Source: Acidimicrobiia bacterium
GTDB lineage: Bacteria > Actinomycetota > Acidimicrobiia > IMCC26256 > JAENVU01
Assembly: GCA_016650415.1 (NCBI GenBank)
Contig: JAENVU010000157.1
Coordinates: 1-10,136 of the forward strand
Length of the DNA: 10,136 nt
Direction of reading: 5' to 3'
The notes below the pieces were generated by a model. The model was not told the origin of the DNA. It saw only the letters and a list, made by a program, of their open reading frames with translations, and ran no database searches. The first letter of the stretch is position 1; every line of letters starts with the position of its first letter. Positions 1 to 6,942 of the stretch are shown here, piece after piece. A program made the translations under genes and the position numbers.

Positions 1-608
1 CCGGTCTGCTCATGCAGCACTGTCGCAACGCCAAGGCCGTCCTGCACTGCTCGTCGACGGGCGTGTACCAGCCCGCCGGCCTGCACCAACTGGCGGAGAC
101 CGATGCGCTGGGCGACAACCACCGGGTGATGATGGAGACGTATTCGATCGCGAAGATCGCCGCCGAGGCCGTCGTACGGACCAGCGCTCGCATGTTCGAC
201 ATCCCCACCACGATCGCTCGGCTCAACGTGCCCTACGGCGACAACGGTGGCTGGCCGGCGTTTCACCTGATGATGATCGAGGCCGGTCAGGCGGTCCCCG
301 TACATCCGGAGCGACCCAATCGGTTCAACCCGATCCACGAGGACGACATCATCCGCATGATCCCCGGGCTGCTCGCCGCGGCGCGTGTGCCCGCCACGAT
401 CGTCAACTGGGGCGGCGTCGAAGCCGTGGATCTCGAGGAGTGGTGTGCGTTCCTCGCGGAGTTGGTCGGCACCGACGCAACGTTCGTCGAGACCGACGGC
501 ACGATCGGCGGCGTCACGATCGACACCACGAAGATGCTCGACCTCGTCGGGCCGACCGAGGTGCACTGGCAGGACGGACTGCGGCGCATGATCGCCGCCC
601 GCGCCTGA
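1..608 (+). CDS. NAD-dependent epimerase/dehydratase family protein (extended SDR), 5' truncated by window edge
   Basis: The frame is open from base 3 to a TGA at 606-608, giving about 201 residues. An ATG at 12 is probably internal, because the residues around it (GLLMQHCR) fit the helix that precedes the catalytic strand in extended SDRs. Counting that Met as 1, the catalytic serine region is CSSTGVY (S14/S15) and the YxxxK pair is Y44-SIA-K48. Downstream lie the substrate-domain signatures ARLNVPYG and NRFNPIHEDDI, the second typical of epimerase/dehydratase proteins. The N-terminal GxxGxxG Rossmann half must lie upstream of the window. It should be a cytosolic NAD(P)-dependent enzyme acting on a nucleotide sugar or similar substrate; the substrate cannot be told. 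It converges on the LLM oxidoreductase gene with only 11 bp between stop codons and no obvious terminator there. Family call is confident, exact function is not. Confidence 0.85.
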   Translation, partial: GLLMQHCRNAKAVLHCSSTGVYQPAGLHQLAETDALGDNHRVMMETYSIAKIAAEAVVRTSARMFDIPTTIARLNVPYGDNGGWPAFHLMMIEAGQAVPVHPERPNRFNPIHEDDIIRMIPGLLAAARVPATIVNWGGVEAVDLEEWCAFLAELVGTDATFVETDGTIGGVTIDTTKMLDLVGPTEVHWQDGLRRMIAARA

Positions 609-619
609 CCCGCCGTCGT

Positions 620-1720
620 TCAGGAGGTCGGTCGGCTCATCCAGCCGGGATTGGCCGGCAGGGAGGGCATCGTCGCGGGTCGGGCCCTCCGGTAGGCCTC
701 GACGATCGGGGTCAGCTCGTCGGGTGTCGCGCCATGGAGGATCACGCTGTCGGCGCCGGCGTCGAACTGGTCGACGACGCGCGCCGCACATGCCTCGGGT
801 GAGCCCACCGCCGCGGCGGCCAGCCACTCGGGCGGGAGGATCGTTGCGATGTGTTCGAGTTGTTCCGGCGTGCCGATCGCGTCGATGGCGCCGGGGATCG
901 ATCCGACGACGTCATCGGCGCGAAACCGGATGAGCACCTCCGGGTCCCACTGGTTGACCCGGACGAGCAGATCGCCGTAGCCCTGGAGGTAGGTGCTCAG
1001 CCGGCCGACGGTCTTGCGCATCTGGGCATCGTGGGGGATGTGGTCGCCGATCGTCGCGAGCACACTCCACACCCGCACGCTTGCGGGGTCGCGTCCCGCC
1101 CGTTCGGCACCGCGACGGACCGCGGCGACACTCCGGGCCAGCGTCTCGTCGGAGAAATAGGTGTGCAGCACGATGCCGTCCATGACCGCGCCGGCGCGTT
1201 CCAGGGTCCGCTCCGCGAGCGCGCACAGGATCACCGGAATGTCCTCGGAGAACTTCGCGTCCTGGTGCAGGACGGGGTACGAACCCGCGGGGCCGTCGTG
1301 GCCCATGATCGCCTCGCCGTGCCACAGGCGCCGGTACACGCCCACGGCGTCTTCGATCTGAGCGTTGGTGACGCGCGGCAGGTTCATGATGTCGAACATG
1401 AAATCGAAGCCGCGGCCGAGACCCAACGCGAACCGTCCGCCGGTCAGACGGTGCATGGTGGTCGCCATCGTGGCGGTCGCGAGGAGGTGACGGGTGTTGT
1501 GATTCGTCGCGGCGGTGGCGATCCCGAGCGTGTCGGTGACCGCGCCGACCGCGCCCGAGAGCACGCCCGCATCCTTCAGGTTGAATCGCTCCGAGATGAA
1601 GGCGGCACCGAGCCCGAGGGTCTCTCCGGCCCGGGCCTCGACGAGCGCGTCGCCGGGGGAATCGGTGTGTCCCGGAAGGACGTAGAAGCCGAGTTCGTTG
1701 AGTGCGGAATCAGAAGTCAC
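620..1720 (-). CDS. LLM-class F420-dependent oxidoreductase (luciferase-like fold)
   Basis: This is a 366-residue protein of the bacterial luciferase-like superfamily, which are TIM-barrel, cytosolic, F420- or FMN-dependent oxidoreductases. Visible signatures are the N-terminal strand GFYVLPGH, GLGAAFISERFN (about 36-47), the conserved RLTGGRFALGLGRG block (about 91-104) and a C-terminal GADSVILHGATPDELTPIV segment. It resembles the actinobacterial subgroup called the MSMEG_2249 family (TIGR03857); that assignment is from memory. I place the start at the GTG at 1720-1718 because GGAG at 1732-1729 sits 8 nt upstream; an in-frame GTG at 1741 would add seven residues but lacks a good ribosome site. 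The gene overlaps the end of the upstream NUDIX gene by 11 nt, so the two are almost certainly cotranscribed and translationally coupled. The physiological substrate is unknown. Confidence 0.88.
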   Translation of the reverse strand: MTSDSALNELGFYVLPGHTDSPGDALVEARAGETLGLGAAFISERFNLKDAGVLSGAVGAVTDTLGIATAATNHNTRHLLATATMATTMHRLTGGRFALGLGRGFDFMFDIMNLPRVTNAQIEDAVGVYRRLWHGEAIMGHDGPAGSYPVLHQDAKFSEDIPVILCALAERTLERAGAVMDGIVLHTYFSDETLARSVAAVRRGAERAGRDPASVRVWSVLATIGDHIPHDAQMRKTVGRLSTYLQGYGDLLVRVNQWDPEVLIRFRADDVVGSIPGAIDAIGTPEQLEHIATILPPEWLAAAAVGSPEACAARVVDQFDAGADSVILHGATPDELTPIVEAYRRARPATMPSLPANPGWMSRPTS

Positions 1721-2420
1721 GTTCGTAGCTCCAGGTGTCACCGCGCATCAGCAATCGGTGTCGGGGGCCCGCAACGTCGGGGTCGCCGGTCCCGTAGCCG
1801 GCGTCACCGTCCCAGATCGCGATCATGTGGTCGTCGCGGAACGCAATCTGGGTGACGAAACGGTGGGGGACCTCTGCAGCGGCGTTGGCCAATGCGTCGG
1901 CGACGGTCGCGGATCGAGCCAACGTGTGCAACGTGACCCAGGTAGGCGGCGCGAGCTCGATCTCGCTGCGATCCCGCCGGGCCAACGCATCGGTCGGGGC
2001 CATCCACTGGTGTTCGTGGATCTCGCCGTCGTCGATCGTCACCGCGCCCTCCGGTGCGGGTGCCACGAAGAACCAGGTCGCGAATCGTTTGGGTGTCTGC
2101 GGTGGCGGGGTCCAATGCGAGAGTGCGACGAGACCGTCGACGGGAACCTCGAGGCCGGACTCCTCCCGAGCTTCGCGCACCGCGGCGCGCCGGGCCGCTT
2201 CGAAGTCGCCGTCGTCGTCGTGATCGTCCGCGTCGATCCGGCCGCCGGGGAACACCCACATGCCGCCGAACGCCAGCTTCGAGTTCTTGCGGAGCATCAG
2301 GGTCTCGAGACCGGCGTCGCCGTCGCGAATCAGAATGACGGTGGCCGCGGGAATCGCGTCGCCGTCTTGACCGCCACCCCGTTCGAGCCAGCGGCGGAAT
2401 CGTTCGCGTTCATCGGGCAC
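1710..2420 (-). CDS. NUDIX hydrolase, NUDT19-like with a lengthened Nudix loop
   Basis: A 236-residue protein with a Nudix fold. The box reads FPGGR (57-61), then an acidic insertion of about ten residues (IDADDHDDDG), then E74-x7-RE-x2-EE-x-GL (R82, E83, E86, E87, G89). E83, E86 and E87 are the expected Mg ligands. The canonical spacing is G-x5-E; here the gap from G60 to E74 is longer. A Nudix box with an insertion is known in the acyl-CoA diphosphatase NUDT19 group, and WVFPGGRID plus a long C-terminal helical part fit that group, so hydrolysis of CoA or another nucleoside diphosphate derivative is a reasonable inference. The start is GTG at 2420; the ATG a few bases in is out of frame. 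A TAGGGT element lies 7 nt upstream, suggesting a leaderless transcript. It is first in a unit with the LLM oxidoreductase. Confidence 0.9.
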   Translation of the reverse strand: MPDERERFRRWLERGGGQDGDAIPAATVILIRDGDAGLETLMLRKNSKLAFGGMWVFPGGRIDADDHDDDGDFEAARRAAVREAREESGLEVPVDGLVALSHWTPPPQTPKRFATWFFVAPAPEGAVTIDDGEIHEHQWMAPTDALARRDRSEIELAPPTWVTLHTLARSATVADALANAAAEVPHRFVTQIAFRDDHMIAIWDGDAGYGTGDPDVAGPRHRLLMRGDTWSYERDF

Positions 2421-2433
2421 GGGATCGACCCTA
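2421..2433 (-). promoter_or_regulatory. Candidate -10 element of a leaderless promoter for the NUDIX gene
   Basis: On the minus strand TAGGGT (complement of 2428-2433) is followed by exactly 7 nt (CGATCCC) and the GTG start at 2420. TANNNT about 7 nt before the start codon is the classical leaderless promoter arrangement in Actinomycetota. No convincing -35 hexamer is visible and there is no better ribosome site. The call is inference from pattern. Confidence 0.5.
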
Positions 2434-2453
2434 TCGGCTTCTTCACAGGTTCC

Positions 2454-2467
2454 TCATGGGTCCATGA
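2454..2467. promoter_or_regulatory. 14-bp perfect dyad, candidate operator between NUDIX and ABC genes
   Basis: TCATGG-GT-CCATGA is a perfect inverted repeat with 6-bp arms and a 2-bp centre. It lies in the middle of the 83-bp gap between the divergent starts at 2420 and 2504, roughly where the -35 zones of both would fall. It could bind a dimeric regulator acting on both units. No regulator gene is adjacent, and a chance dyad of this size is possible. Confidence 0.35.
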
Positions 2468-2490
2468 CCGGCCGACCCCCGGACGCGTCG

Positions 2491-2503
2491 TAGGGTCGCC
2501 GCC
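2491..2503 (+). promoter_or_regulatory. Candidate -10 element of a leaderless promoter for the ABC transporter operon
   Basis: TAGGGT at 2491-2496 is followed by exactly 7 nt (CGCCGCC) and the ATG at 2504, mirroring the same hexamer and spacing before the divergent NUDIX start. The sequence from -6 to -15 could also be read as a weak AGGG ribosome site. No good -35 is visible. Confidence 0.5.
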
Positions 2504-3433
2504 ATGGTTGACACCCCGGTTGCGATCGAAGATCTCTCGAAGAGTTACGGGACGGTGCGTGCCGTCGACCATCTGAGTTTTTCGGTCGAGGCCGGGCAGG
2601 TGTGCGGGCTCCTCGGCCCGAATGGTGCGGGCAAGACCACGGCCCTGCGCATGCTCGTCGGCCTGGTGCGTCCCACCGGCGGCGAGACCCGCCTCTTCGG
2701 GCAGCGAGTCACCGCCGGCGCGCGCGAACTGCGGCGGGTGGGCACGATGATCGAGCACGCGTCGTTCGTGCCGCACCTCAACGGCATCGACAACCTGCGC
2801 TTGTACTGGGAGGCGGGTGGTGACCGATTCGCGGATGCCGACGTCGACCGGGCGCTGGCCGTCGCCGGATTGGGTGATGCGATCAAGCGTCGGGTCAAGA
2901 CCTACTCGCAAGGTATGCGCCAACGTTTGGGCATCGCCCGCTCGCTCCTGGGGAATCCTGAGCTCCTGGTGTACGACGAGCCCACCAACGGTCTCGACCC
3001 CCAGGAGATGCGAGCCGTTCGTGCGCTGATCCGACGGGTCGCCGACGAAGGCCACACGGTGTTGCTCTCGAGTCACATCCTCAGCGAGGTCGAGCAGGTC
3101 TGTTCTCACGCGGTCGTCATGGACCGGGGTCGTCACGTCGCGGCCGGGACCGTGGCCGAGCTGGTCGCCTCCGGCGCGTCGGCGTACGTCGAGGTCGACG
3201 ATCCGAGTCGGGCAACATCGGTGCTGGCCGCACTCAGTGGCGTGGAGGCCGTCGTCGACGAAGCTCCCGGGCTCGTGGTCCGGCTCGCCGGGGCAACCCG
3301 CCCCGAGCTCGTTGCCGCGCTGGTCGGCGCCGGCATCGGCGTGCAGACGGTGACGTCACGCCACGCGTTGGAGGAGGCATTCCTCGGCTTGGTGGGCGAG
3401 GAAACCGAACGTCACATCGGGGAGGGAGCGTGA
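2504..3433 (+). CDS. ABC-2 type transporter ATP-binding protein (BcrA/DrrA/NatA type)
   Basis: A 309-residue nucleotide-binding subunit with all ATPase motifs: Walker A GPNGAGKTT (38-46), an E at the usual Q-loop position (GTMIEHASF, 80-88), which is common in BcrA-type ATPases, ABC signature YSQGMRQR (134-141), Walker B LLVYDEP with the D-loop NGLDP (154-166) and the H-loop SSHILSEVEQ (189-198). The C-terminal ~90 residues form the accessory domain usual for the antibiotic, lipid or sodium exporter subfamily. It acts at the cytoplasmic face of the membrane with the permease encoded next: its TGA at 3431-3433 shares a base with the permease ATG. The cargo is unknown. The start is the ATG at 2504, supported by the TANNNT-N7 context and the length before Walker A. 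Confidence 0.95.
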   Translation: MVDTPVAIEDLSKSYGTVRAVDHLSFSVEAGQVCGLLGPNGAGKTTALRMLVGLVRPTGGETRLFGQRVTAGARELRRVGTMIEHASFVPHLNGIDNLRLYWEAGGDRFADADVDRALAVAGLGDAIKRRVKTYSQGMRQRLGIARSLLGNPELLVYDEPTNGLDPQEMRAVRALIRRVADEGHTVLLSSHILSEVEQVCSHAVVMDRGRHVAAGTVAELVASGASAYVEVDDPSRATSVLAALSGVEAVVDEAPGLVVRLAGATRPELVAALVGAGIGVQTVTSRHALEEAFLGLVGEETERHIGEGA

Positions 3434-4263
3434 TGATGCGTCTGTTGCGTACCGAGTTGTACAAGCAACTTCGCCTGCCCCGCACCTGGGTGGCGCTCGC
3501 GGTGGTGGTGGCGATCCCGATCATCATCACCGTCGCGCTCAAGGTCAGCCCGCCCGATACCGGACCCGGTCGAGGCGGTGGGGAACGCGGCGACGGGCTG
3601 TTCCGGCTCGCGACTCAGAGCGGTCTGCTCATTCCGGCCGCGGCACTCCGCGTCATGAGCGAGTTCTTTCTCGTGGTGATCATCTGCATGTTTGCGGGCG
3701 ATGCCGTCGCGAGCGAGGCCGGATGGGGGAACCTGCGATTCCTCCTGACCCGTCCGATCTCCCGAGCGCGTCTGCTCACGACCAAGCTGATCGTGGCTGC
3801 GGTGTACGGGCTGGGCGCGACGGCCATGATCGTGGTCGCAGGCCTGATCGCGGGTGTCCTCGCGTTCGGGTTCCACCCCGTGACCCTTCCCATCGTGGGG
3901 ATCAATGAGTCGACCGGATCGCTGCTCGGCCACCTGGGACTCGCGGTGTTGCTCGCGGCCTGGGGCATCGCCGGGGTCGCCGCGTTCGCGTTCATGCTCT
4001 CGACGATGATGGACAACTCGGCCGGCGCGATCTTCGGAGCCGTGGGCTTCTACATCGTGACGTCGATCCTCGGCGCGATCAGCTCCATCGGACCGATGCG
4101 GTACGGGTTCCCGACGTTCTACGGCGGGGCCTGGTCCCAACTGTTCCAGGGCGCGTCCTTCGGCGGCGACATGTGGCGCAATCTGCTGGTGCAGATCCCC
4201 TACGTGCTCGTCTTCGCCGGCATCGGCTTCTGGTGGTTCCGCCGCAAGGACATCACCAGCTAG
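3433..4263 (+). CDS. ABC-2 type transporter permease
   Basis: A 276-residue integral membrane protein with about six hydrophobic segments (near 18-38, 76-94, 118-147, 164-192, 198-220 and 251-269). The loop after the second segment carries the ABC-2 permease pattern: E95, W98-x-NLR and LLTRPISRARLLTTKL, where the cytoplasmic coupling region is expected. The N-terminus (LLRTELYKQLR) is the amphipathic segment usual in this family. The start at ATG 3433 overlaps the ATPase stop (TGATG) and has GGAGG at 3421-3425, 7 nt upstream; GTG 3430 and ATG 3436 are alternatives. A glycine-rich external loop (about 44-54) is unremarkable. It forms the membrane half of the exporter with the preceding gene. 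It converges on the kinase gene, with 9 bp between stops. Confidence 0.93.
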   Translation: MMRLLRTELYKQLRLPRTWVALAVVVAIPIIITVALKVSPPDTGPGRGGGERGDGLFRLATQSGLLIPAAALRVMSEFFLVVIICMFAGDAVASEAGWGNLRFLLTRPISRARLLTTKLIVAAVYGLGATAMIVVAGLIAGVLAFGFHPVTLPIVGINESTGSLLGHLGLAVLLAAWGIAGVAAFAFMLSTMMDNSAGAIFGAVGFYIVTSILGAISSIGPMRYGFPTFYGGAWSQLFQGASFGGDMWRNLLVQIPYVLVFAGIGFWWFRRKDITS

Positions 4264-4272
4264 CCCGTTCGC

Positions 4273-5205
4273 CTACGGACTCCCCAACCGGCGCAGCACG
4301 ACGTCGAGCCCCGGCCATGGAGGACCCTCGCTCAGGCTCGCTTGGACGCACCTCGCGAACAGCCATTGCCTGACCCGCCCGGCGTCCAGGCCTGCGAGGT
4401 CTGCGACCTCGGTCAGCAGCCCGATCGGGTCGGCCTGGAGCGACTCGTTGCAGTTCAGCAGGTGCTGCAGGACGTCGTAGTGCGGATCGCCGACGTAAGG
4501 CTTGGGGTCGATGAGCAGCCACGGGCGGCGTTCGCCGGACAGCACGTTGCCGGCGTGCAGGTCGGTGAACAGCAGCACGTCGGTCGGTCCGGGGCGCGCC
4601 AGCTCGCCGAACAGTGCCAGCCCGTCGCGGGCCAGTCCGCGGTCGAGCCGCCCAGGATCGGCGGCGAGCCGCGCCTCGGCGCGCGCCACCCAGTCGTCAG
4701 CCATCAGCGACAACGGACGAAACGGGTGGTCGGGCGCCAGGTCGACAGTCCAGACCGTCCGGAGCAGGTCAGTGACGACGACGTGTTGCTCGGCCTCGGG
4801 GCGTCCACGCAACTCGGTCCCGGGGCAACACCGCTCGAGCAGCATCGCGGTGGTGTCCGTGTCGCCGACCGGTCCACTTCCGGGTCGGGCCCGCGGCAGG
4901 TGTTCGAACGCGTACACCGCGACCGCCCCTTCGCCGCGGAGTGCGGCCAGCCCCTCCGCCTCGTGGAGCGCCTCGGTGTGTTGCCACCCGACCTTGAGCA
5001 CGACCTCGCGACCGTCGCGGTCGATGCCCGGCGCGACCCACGAGCAGTTACCGCCCGGCTCGAACGGTCCGCCGAGGTCCAGCCCCCAACGCGCAGTCAA
5101 CTCCTCGACTCGGTCCGGTAACGCCGCCAGCCACTCCACCCGCGCCGGCCCGCCGACATCGGTCGAGGCCTGCAGGTAGGTGGGCACGCGCAGCTCCGCG
5201 GTCAT
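4273..5205 (-). CDS. APH(6)/hydroxyurea-type small-molecule kinase (PF04655-like)
   Basis: A 310-residue protein with a kinase-like fold. The ATP lysine is likely K71 (VVLKVGW), with E82 or E84 as its partner in the following helix. The catalytic segment is LLFTDLHAGNVL: D215 is the base and N220 the metal ligand, but the H and G of the usual HGD are replaced by F and T. LLIDPKPYVGDPHYD follows, with D233 as second metal ligand. This matches the streptomycin 6-kinase/hydroxyurea phosphotransferase family. Those enzymes phosphorylate an antibiotic hydroxyl, but many chromosomal members have unknown substrates, so resistance should not be assumed. The frame is open up to 5325, but I start at ATG 5205: the extra 40 residues look non-coding and would overlap the alcohol dehydrogenase gene. 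No ribosome site is seen; TACGGT 7 nt upstream suggests a leaderless start. Confidence 0.85.
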   Translation of the reverse strand: MTAELRVPTYLQASTDVGGPARVEWLAALPDRVEELTARWGLDLGGPFEPGGNCSWVAPGIDRDGREVVLKVGWQHTEALHEAEGLAALRGEGAVAVYAFEHLPRARPGSGPVGDTDTTAMLLERCCPGTELRGRPEAEQHVVVTDLLRTVWTVDLAPDHPFRPLSLMADDWVARAEARLAADPGRLDRGLARDGLALFGELARPGPTDVLLFTDLHAGNVLSGERRPWLLIDPKPYVGDPHYDVLQHLLNCNESLQADPIGLLTEVADLAGLDAGRVRQWLFARCVQASLSEGPPWPGLDVVLRRLGSP

Positions 5206-5218
5206 ACGGCACACCGTA
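5205..5218 (-). promoter_or_regulatory. Candidate leaderless -10 element and inverted repeat before the kinase gene
   Basis: On the minus strand TACGGT (complement of 5213-5218) precedes the ATG at 5205 by exactly 7 nt. The same bases form an inverted repeat, TACGG-CACA-CCGTA (5205-5209 and 5214-5218 on plus), so the putative -10 box and the first base of the start codon lie in opposite arms. This gives the kinase a promoter separate from the upstream dehydrogenase, or a small operator. The -35 zone is poor. Confidence 0.42.
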
Positions 5219-5266
5219 CGGGTTCGGCGGGAGGTGCAGAGGGTGCGGGGTGACGACGTCGCGGGT

Positions 5267-6346
5267 TCAGACGTGGGTGATGACGGAGCGGATGACTTCG
5301 CCGGACTGCATGGCCCGGAACGCATCGTTCACATCGTCGAGACCGATCTCGGCCGAGACCATCGAACCCAGGTCGAGGCGACCCGTCTCCACGAGGTCGA
5401 CGAACCGCTGGAAGTCCGAGCGCACCTGCGCCGAGCCGTAGACACAACCGAGCAGCTTCTTCTCGTCGTAGAACAGCTGGAATCCGGGGAGGGTGACCTG
5501 TGAGTCCCACTTCGGCATACCGACGACCACGGCCGTCCCGCCGCGGCGGGCCATGGCGTACGCCTGCGCGATCGTTTCCGGGAGCCCGATGACTTCGAAG
5601 GCGTAGTCGGCACCGATCCCGCCGGTGAGTTCCATCAGCTGGGCGGTTGCGTCGCCCGCACCCGGGTCGATGAGGTCGGTCGCGCCGAAGACCTCCGCGG
5701 TCTTGCGCTTCAGTTCGACCGGGTCGATGGCGAAGATGCGGCTCGCACCCGCGATGCGCGCCCCCTGGATGACGGCCTGACCGACACCACCACACCCGAT
5801 CACCGCGACGGTCGAACCCGGAACGATCTTTGCGGTGTTGAGGGCCGCGCCGACGCCGGTGGTCACGCCACAGCCGATGAGCGCGAGTTGCGCGTCGGGG
5901 AGGTCGGTCTCGATCTTGACGAGGCTGGCCTGGTTGCAGGTCATCTGGTCGGCGAAGGTGCCGAGGCCGGTGAACCCGGCGGGAGTCGAGCCGTCGCCTC
6001 GTGTGGCCCGAGGAGTGAACATCACCTCGCCGCCCATCGTGCAGAGGTTGCTCTGACCGTGCAGGCAATAGAAGCAGTTGCCGCACGCGGGGACGAAGGA
6101 CGCGATGACCTGGTCACCCACCTTGACCCGCGTGACCTCGGATCCGGCCCATTCGACGATGCCCGCACCTTCGTGACCCAGGATGCACGGCGCGGGGATC
6201 GGCAGTGTGCCGTTGCTGGCCGAGACGTCGGAGTGACAGACGCCGCTCGCACCGATACGCACGACGACGTCGGACGGGCCGGGCTCGATCGCGGTGACGT
6301 CCTCGACGGACAGTTCCGGGGTTCCGGTGAAGATGGCGGCGCGCAT
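5267..6346 (-). CDS. Zinc-dependent MDR alcohol dehydrogenase (class III-like)
   Basis: A 359-residue medium-chain dehydrogenase with a full set of zinc residues. Catalytic zinc: C37, H58/E59 (ILGHEGAG) and C159 (LIGCGV). Structural zinc: C88, C91, C94 and C102 (ACGNCFYCLHGQSNLC). The Rossmann motif is GCGGVG (184-189), and D208 (IFAIDPVE) predicts preference for NAD over NADP. It resembles the formaldehyde/NDMA-dependent alcohol dehydrogenase branch, but I cannot choose a substrate. The start is ATG 6346, supported by AAGGAG with a 7-nt gap; the frame is open 45 codons further upstream, but that part is non-coding and overlaps the SnoaL-like gene. It lies 35 bp downstream of the SnoaL-like gene on the same strand and is likely cotranscribed, supplying the oxidation step of a small catabolic unit. 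Confidence 0.93.
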   Translation of the reverse strand: MRAAIFTGTPELSVEDVTAIEPGPSDVVVRIGASGVCHSDVSASNGTLPIPAPCILGHEGAGIVEWAGSEVTRVKVGDQVIASFVPACGNCFYCLHGQSNLCTMGGEVMFTPRATRGDGSTPAGFTGLGTFADQMTCNQASLVKIETDLPDAQLALIGCGVTTGVGAALNTAKIVPGSTVAVIGCGGVGQAVIQGARIAGASRIFAIDPVELKRKTAEVFGATDLIDPGAGDATAQLMELTGGIGADYAFEVIGLPETIAQAYAMARRGGTAVVVGMPKWDSQVTLPGFQLFYDEKKLLGCVYGSAQVRSDFQRFVDLVETGRLDLGSMVSAEIGLDDVNDAFRAMQSGEVIRSVITHV

Positions 6347-6381
6347 GGGTCTGCTCCTTGGGTGACGAATCTGATCGGACG

Positions 6382-6846
6382 TTATCCGTTGGCCGGTGGG
6401 TGAGCTTTCCGCGCTCGGAGGTACGCAGTGACCATCACGGAGAACTCGTCGACGTTGTAGATGTCTTCCTCGTAGGACCATTGGTTGTTGCCGGCGTAGT
6501 CGAGTCGGGACCAGTTGATCGCCTGGTACACCTCACCGTCGCCGAGGTCCTGCATGCGGTTCCAGACCGCGGCGATGACCCAGCCCTTCTCCTCGTCGAT
6601 GATCCACCAGTCGGCGGGGAAGTCGGTCATCTCGTTGTTCGGGAACTCGTTCATCGTGGTCTGGATCCACGTGCGGATCGCCTCACGCCCCTCGAACTTG
6701 CCGTAGAGGTGCTCGTAGTAGACGGCGTCCTCGGTGAAGAGGTCGGCCCATTCGTCCCACTGCTGTCCACCGGTGCCGCATCGCTTCGCGGTCTCGCGGT
6801 AGTGCGCGTACGCCGTCTCGATCTCATCGCGTGTGTACTGGCCCAT
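6382..6846 (-). CDS. SnoaL-like / NTF2-fold protein
   Basis: A 154-residue protein with the alpha+beta cone fold of the SnoaL/NTF2 superfamily, recognised by WADLFTEDAVYYEHLYGKFEGREAI (W33 to I57, given in parts: WADLFTEDAVYY then GKFEGREAI). D40 and H46 lie in the pocket-forming region. The sequence is rich in Trp and Tyr. Members act as isomerases, cyclases, hydratases or ligand-binding domains, and many near dehydrogenases are ring-hydroxylation or steroid-pathway partners; no reaction can be assigned. ATG 6846 is chosen because GGAGG lies 5 nt upstream; a TTG at 6858 in the same frame would lie upstream of that ribosome site. It sits between the SDR gene (96 bp upstream) and the alcohol dehydrogenase (35 bp downstream). 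Confidence 0.85.
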   Translation of the reverse strand: MGQYTRDEIETAYAHYRETAKRCGTGGQQWDEWADLFTEDAVYYEHLYGKFEGREAIRTWIQTTMNEFPNNEMTDFPADWWIIDEEKGWVIAAVWNRMQDLGDGEVYQAINWSRLDYAGNNQWSYEEDIYNVDEFSVMVTAYLRARKAHPPANG

Positions 6847-6868
6847 GCCAACCTCCAAATCTTTCGAC

Positions 6869-6902
6869 GCCCGGACTCTGGCGTGCCGGGCAGGGCGCCC
6901 GG
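6869..6902. promoter_or_regulatory. Three-part alternating inverted repeat between SDR and SnoaL-like genes
   Basis: GCCCGG (6869-6874), CCGGGC (6886-6891) and GCCCGG (6897-6902) are three complementary segments. The middle one can pair with either neighbour, with loops of 11 and 5 nt, so two mutually exclusive hairpins are possible in the leader of the SnoaL-like gene. There is no T-run after either, so a plain intrinsic terminator is unlikely. It could tune the balance between SDR and downstream genes, or be a by-product of high GC. Confidence 0.3.
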
Positions 6903-6942
6903 TCCGAGACTCCTGGCGGAGCCCGCGGGTGGAGCGCCGAAG

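Noticed and set aside
851..1855. 334-codon open frame on the plus strand
   Set aside because: Antisense to the LLM oxidoreductase and NUDIX genes; its Arg/Asp/Gly-rich composition is typical of a high-GC shadow frame.
1698..2576. 292-codon open frame on the plus strand
   Set aside because: Antisense to the NUDIX gene, and it runs through the divergent promoter gap into the ABC gene; no recognisable motif.
3412..4140. 242-codon open frame on the minus strand
   Set aside because: Antisense to the membrane-spanning permease; a His/Arg/Asp-rich shadow without a domain.
5206..5325. N-terminal extension of the kinase (40 residues)
   Set aside because: It would overlap the dehydrogenase gene, and the extra residues are Ser/Arg/Thr-rich with no family similarity; ATG 5205 fits better.
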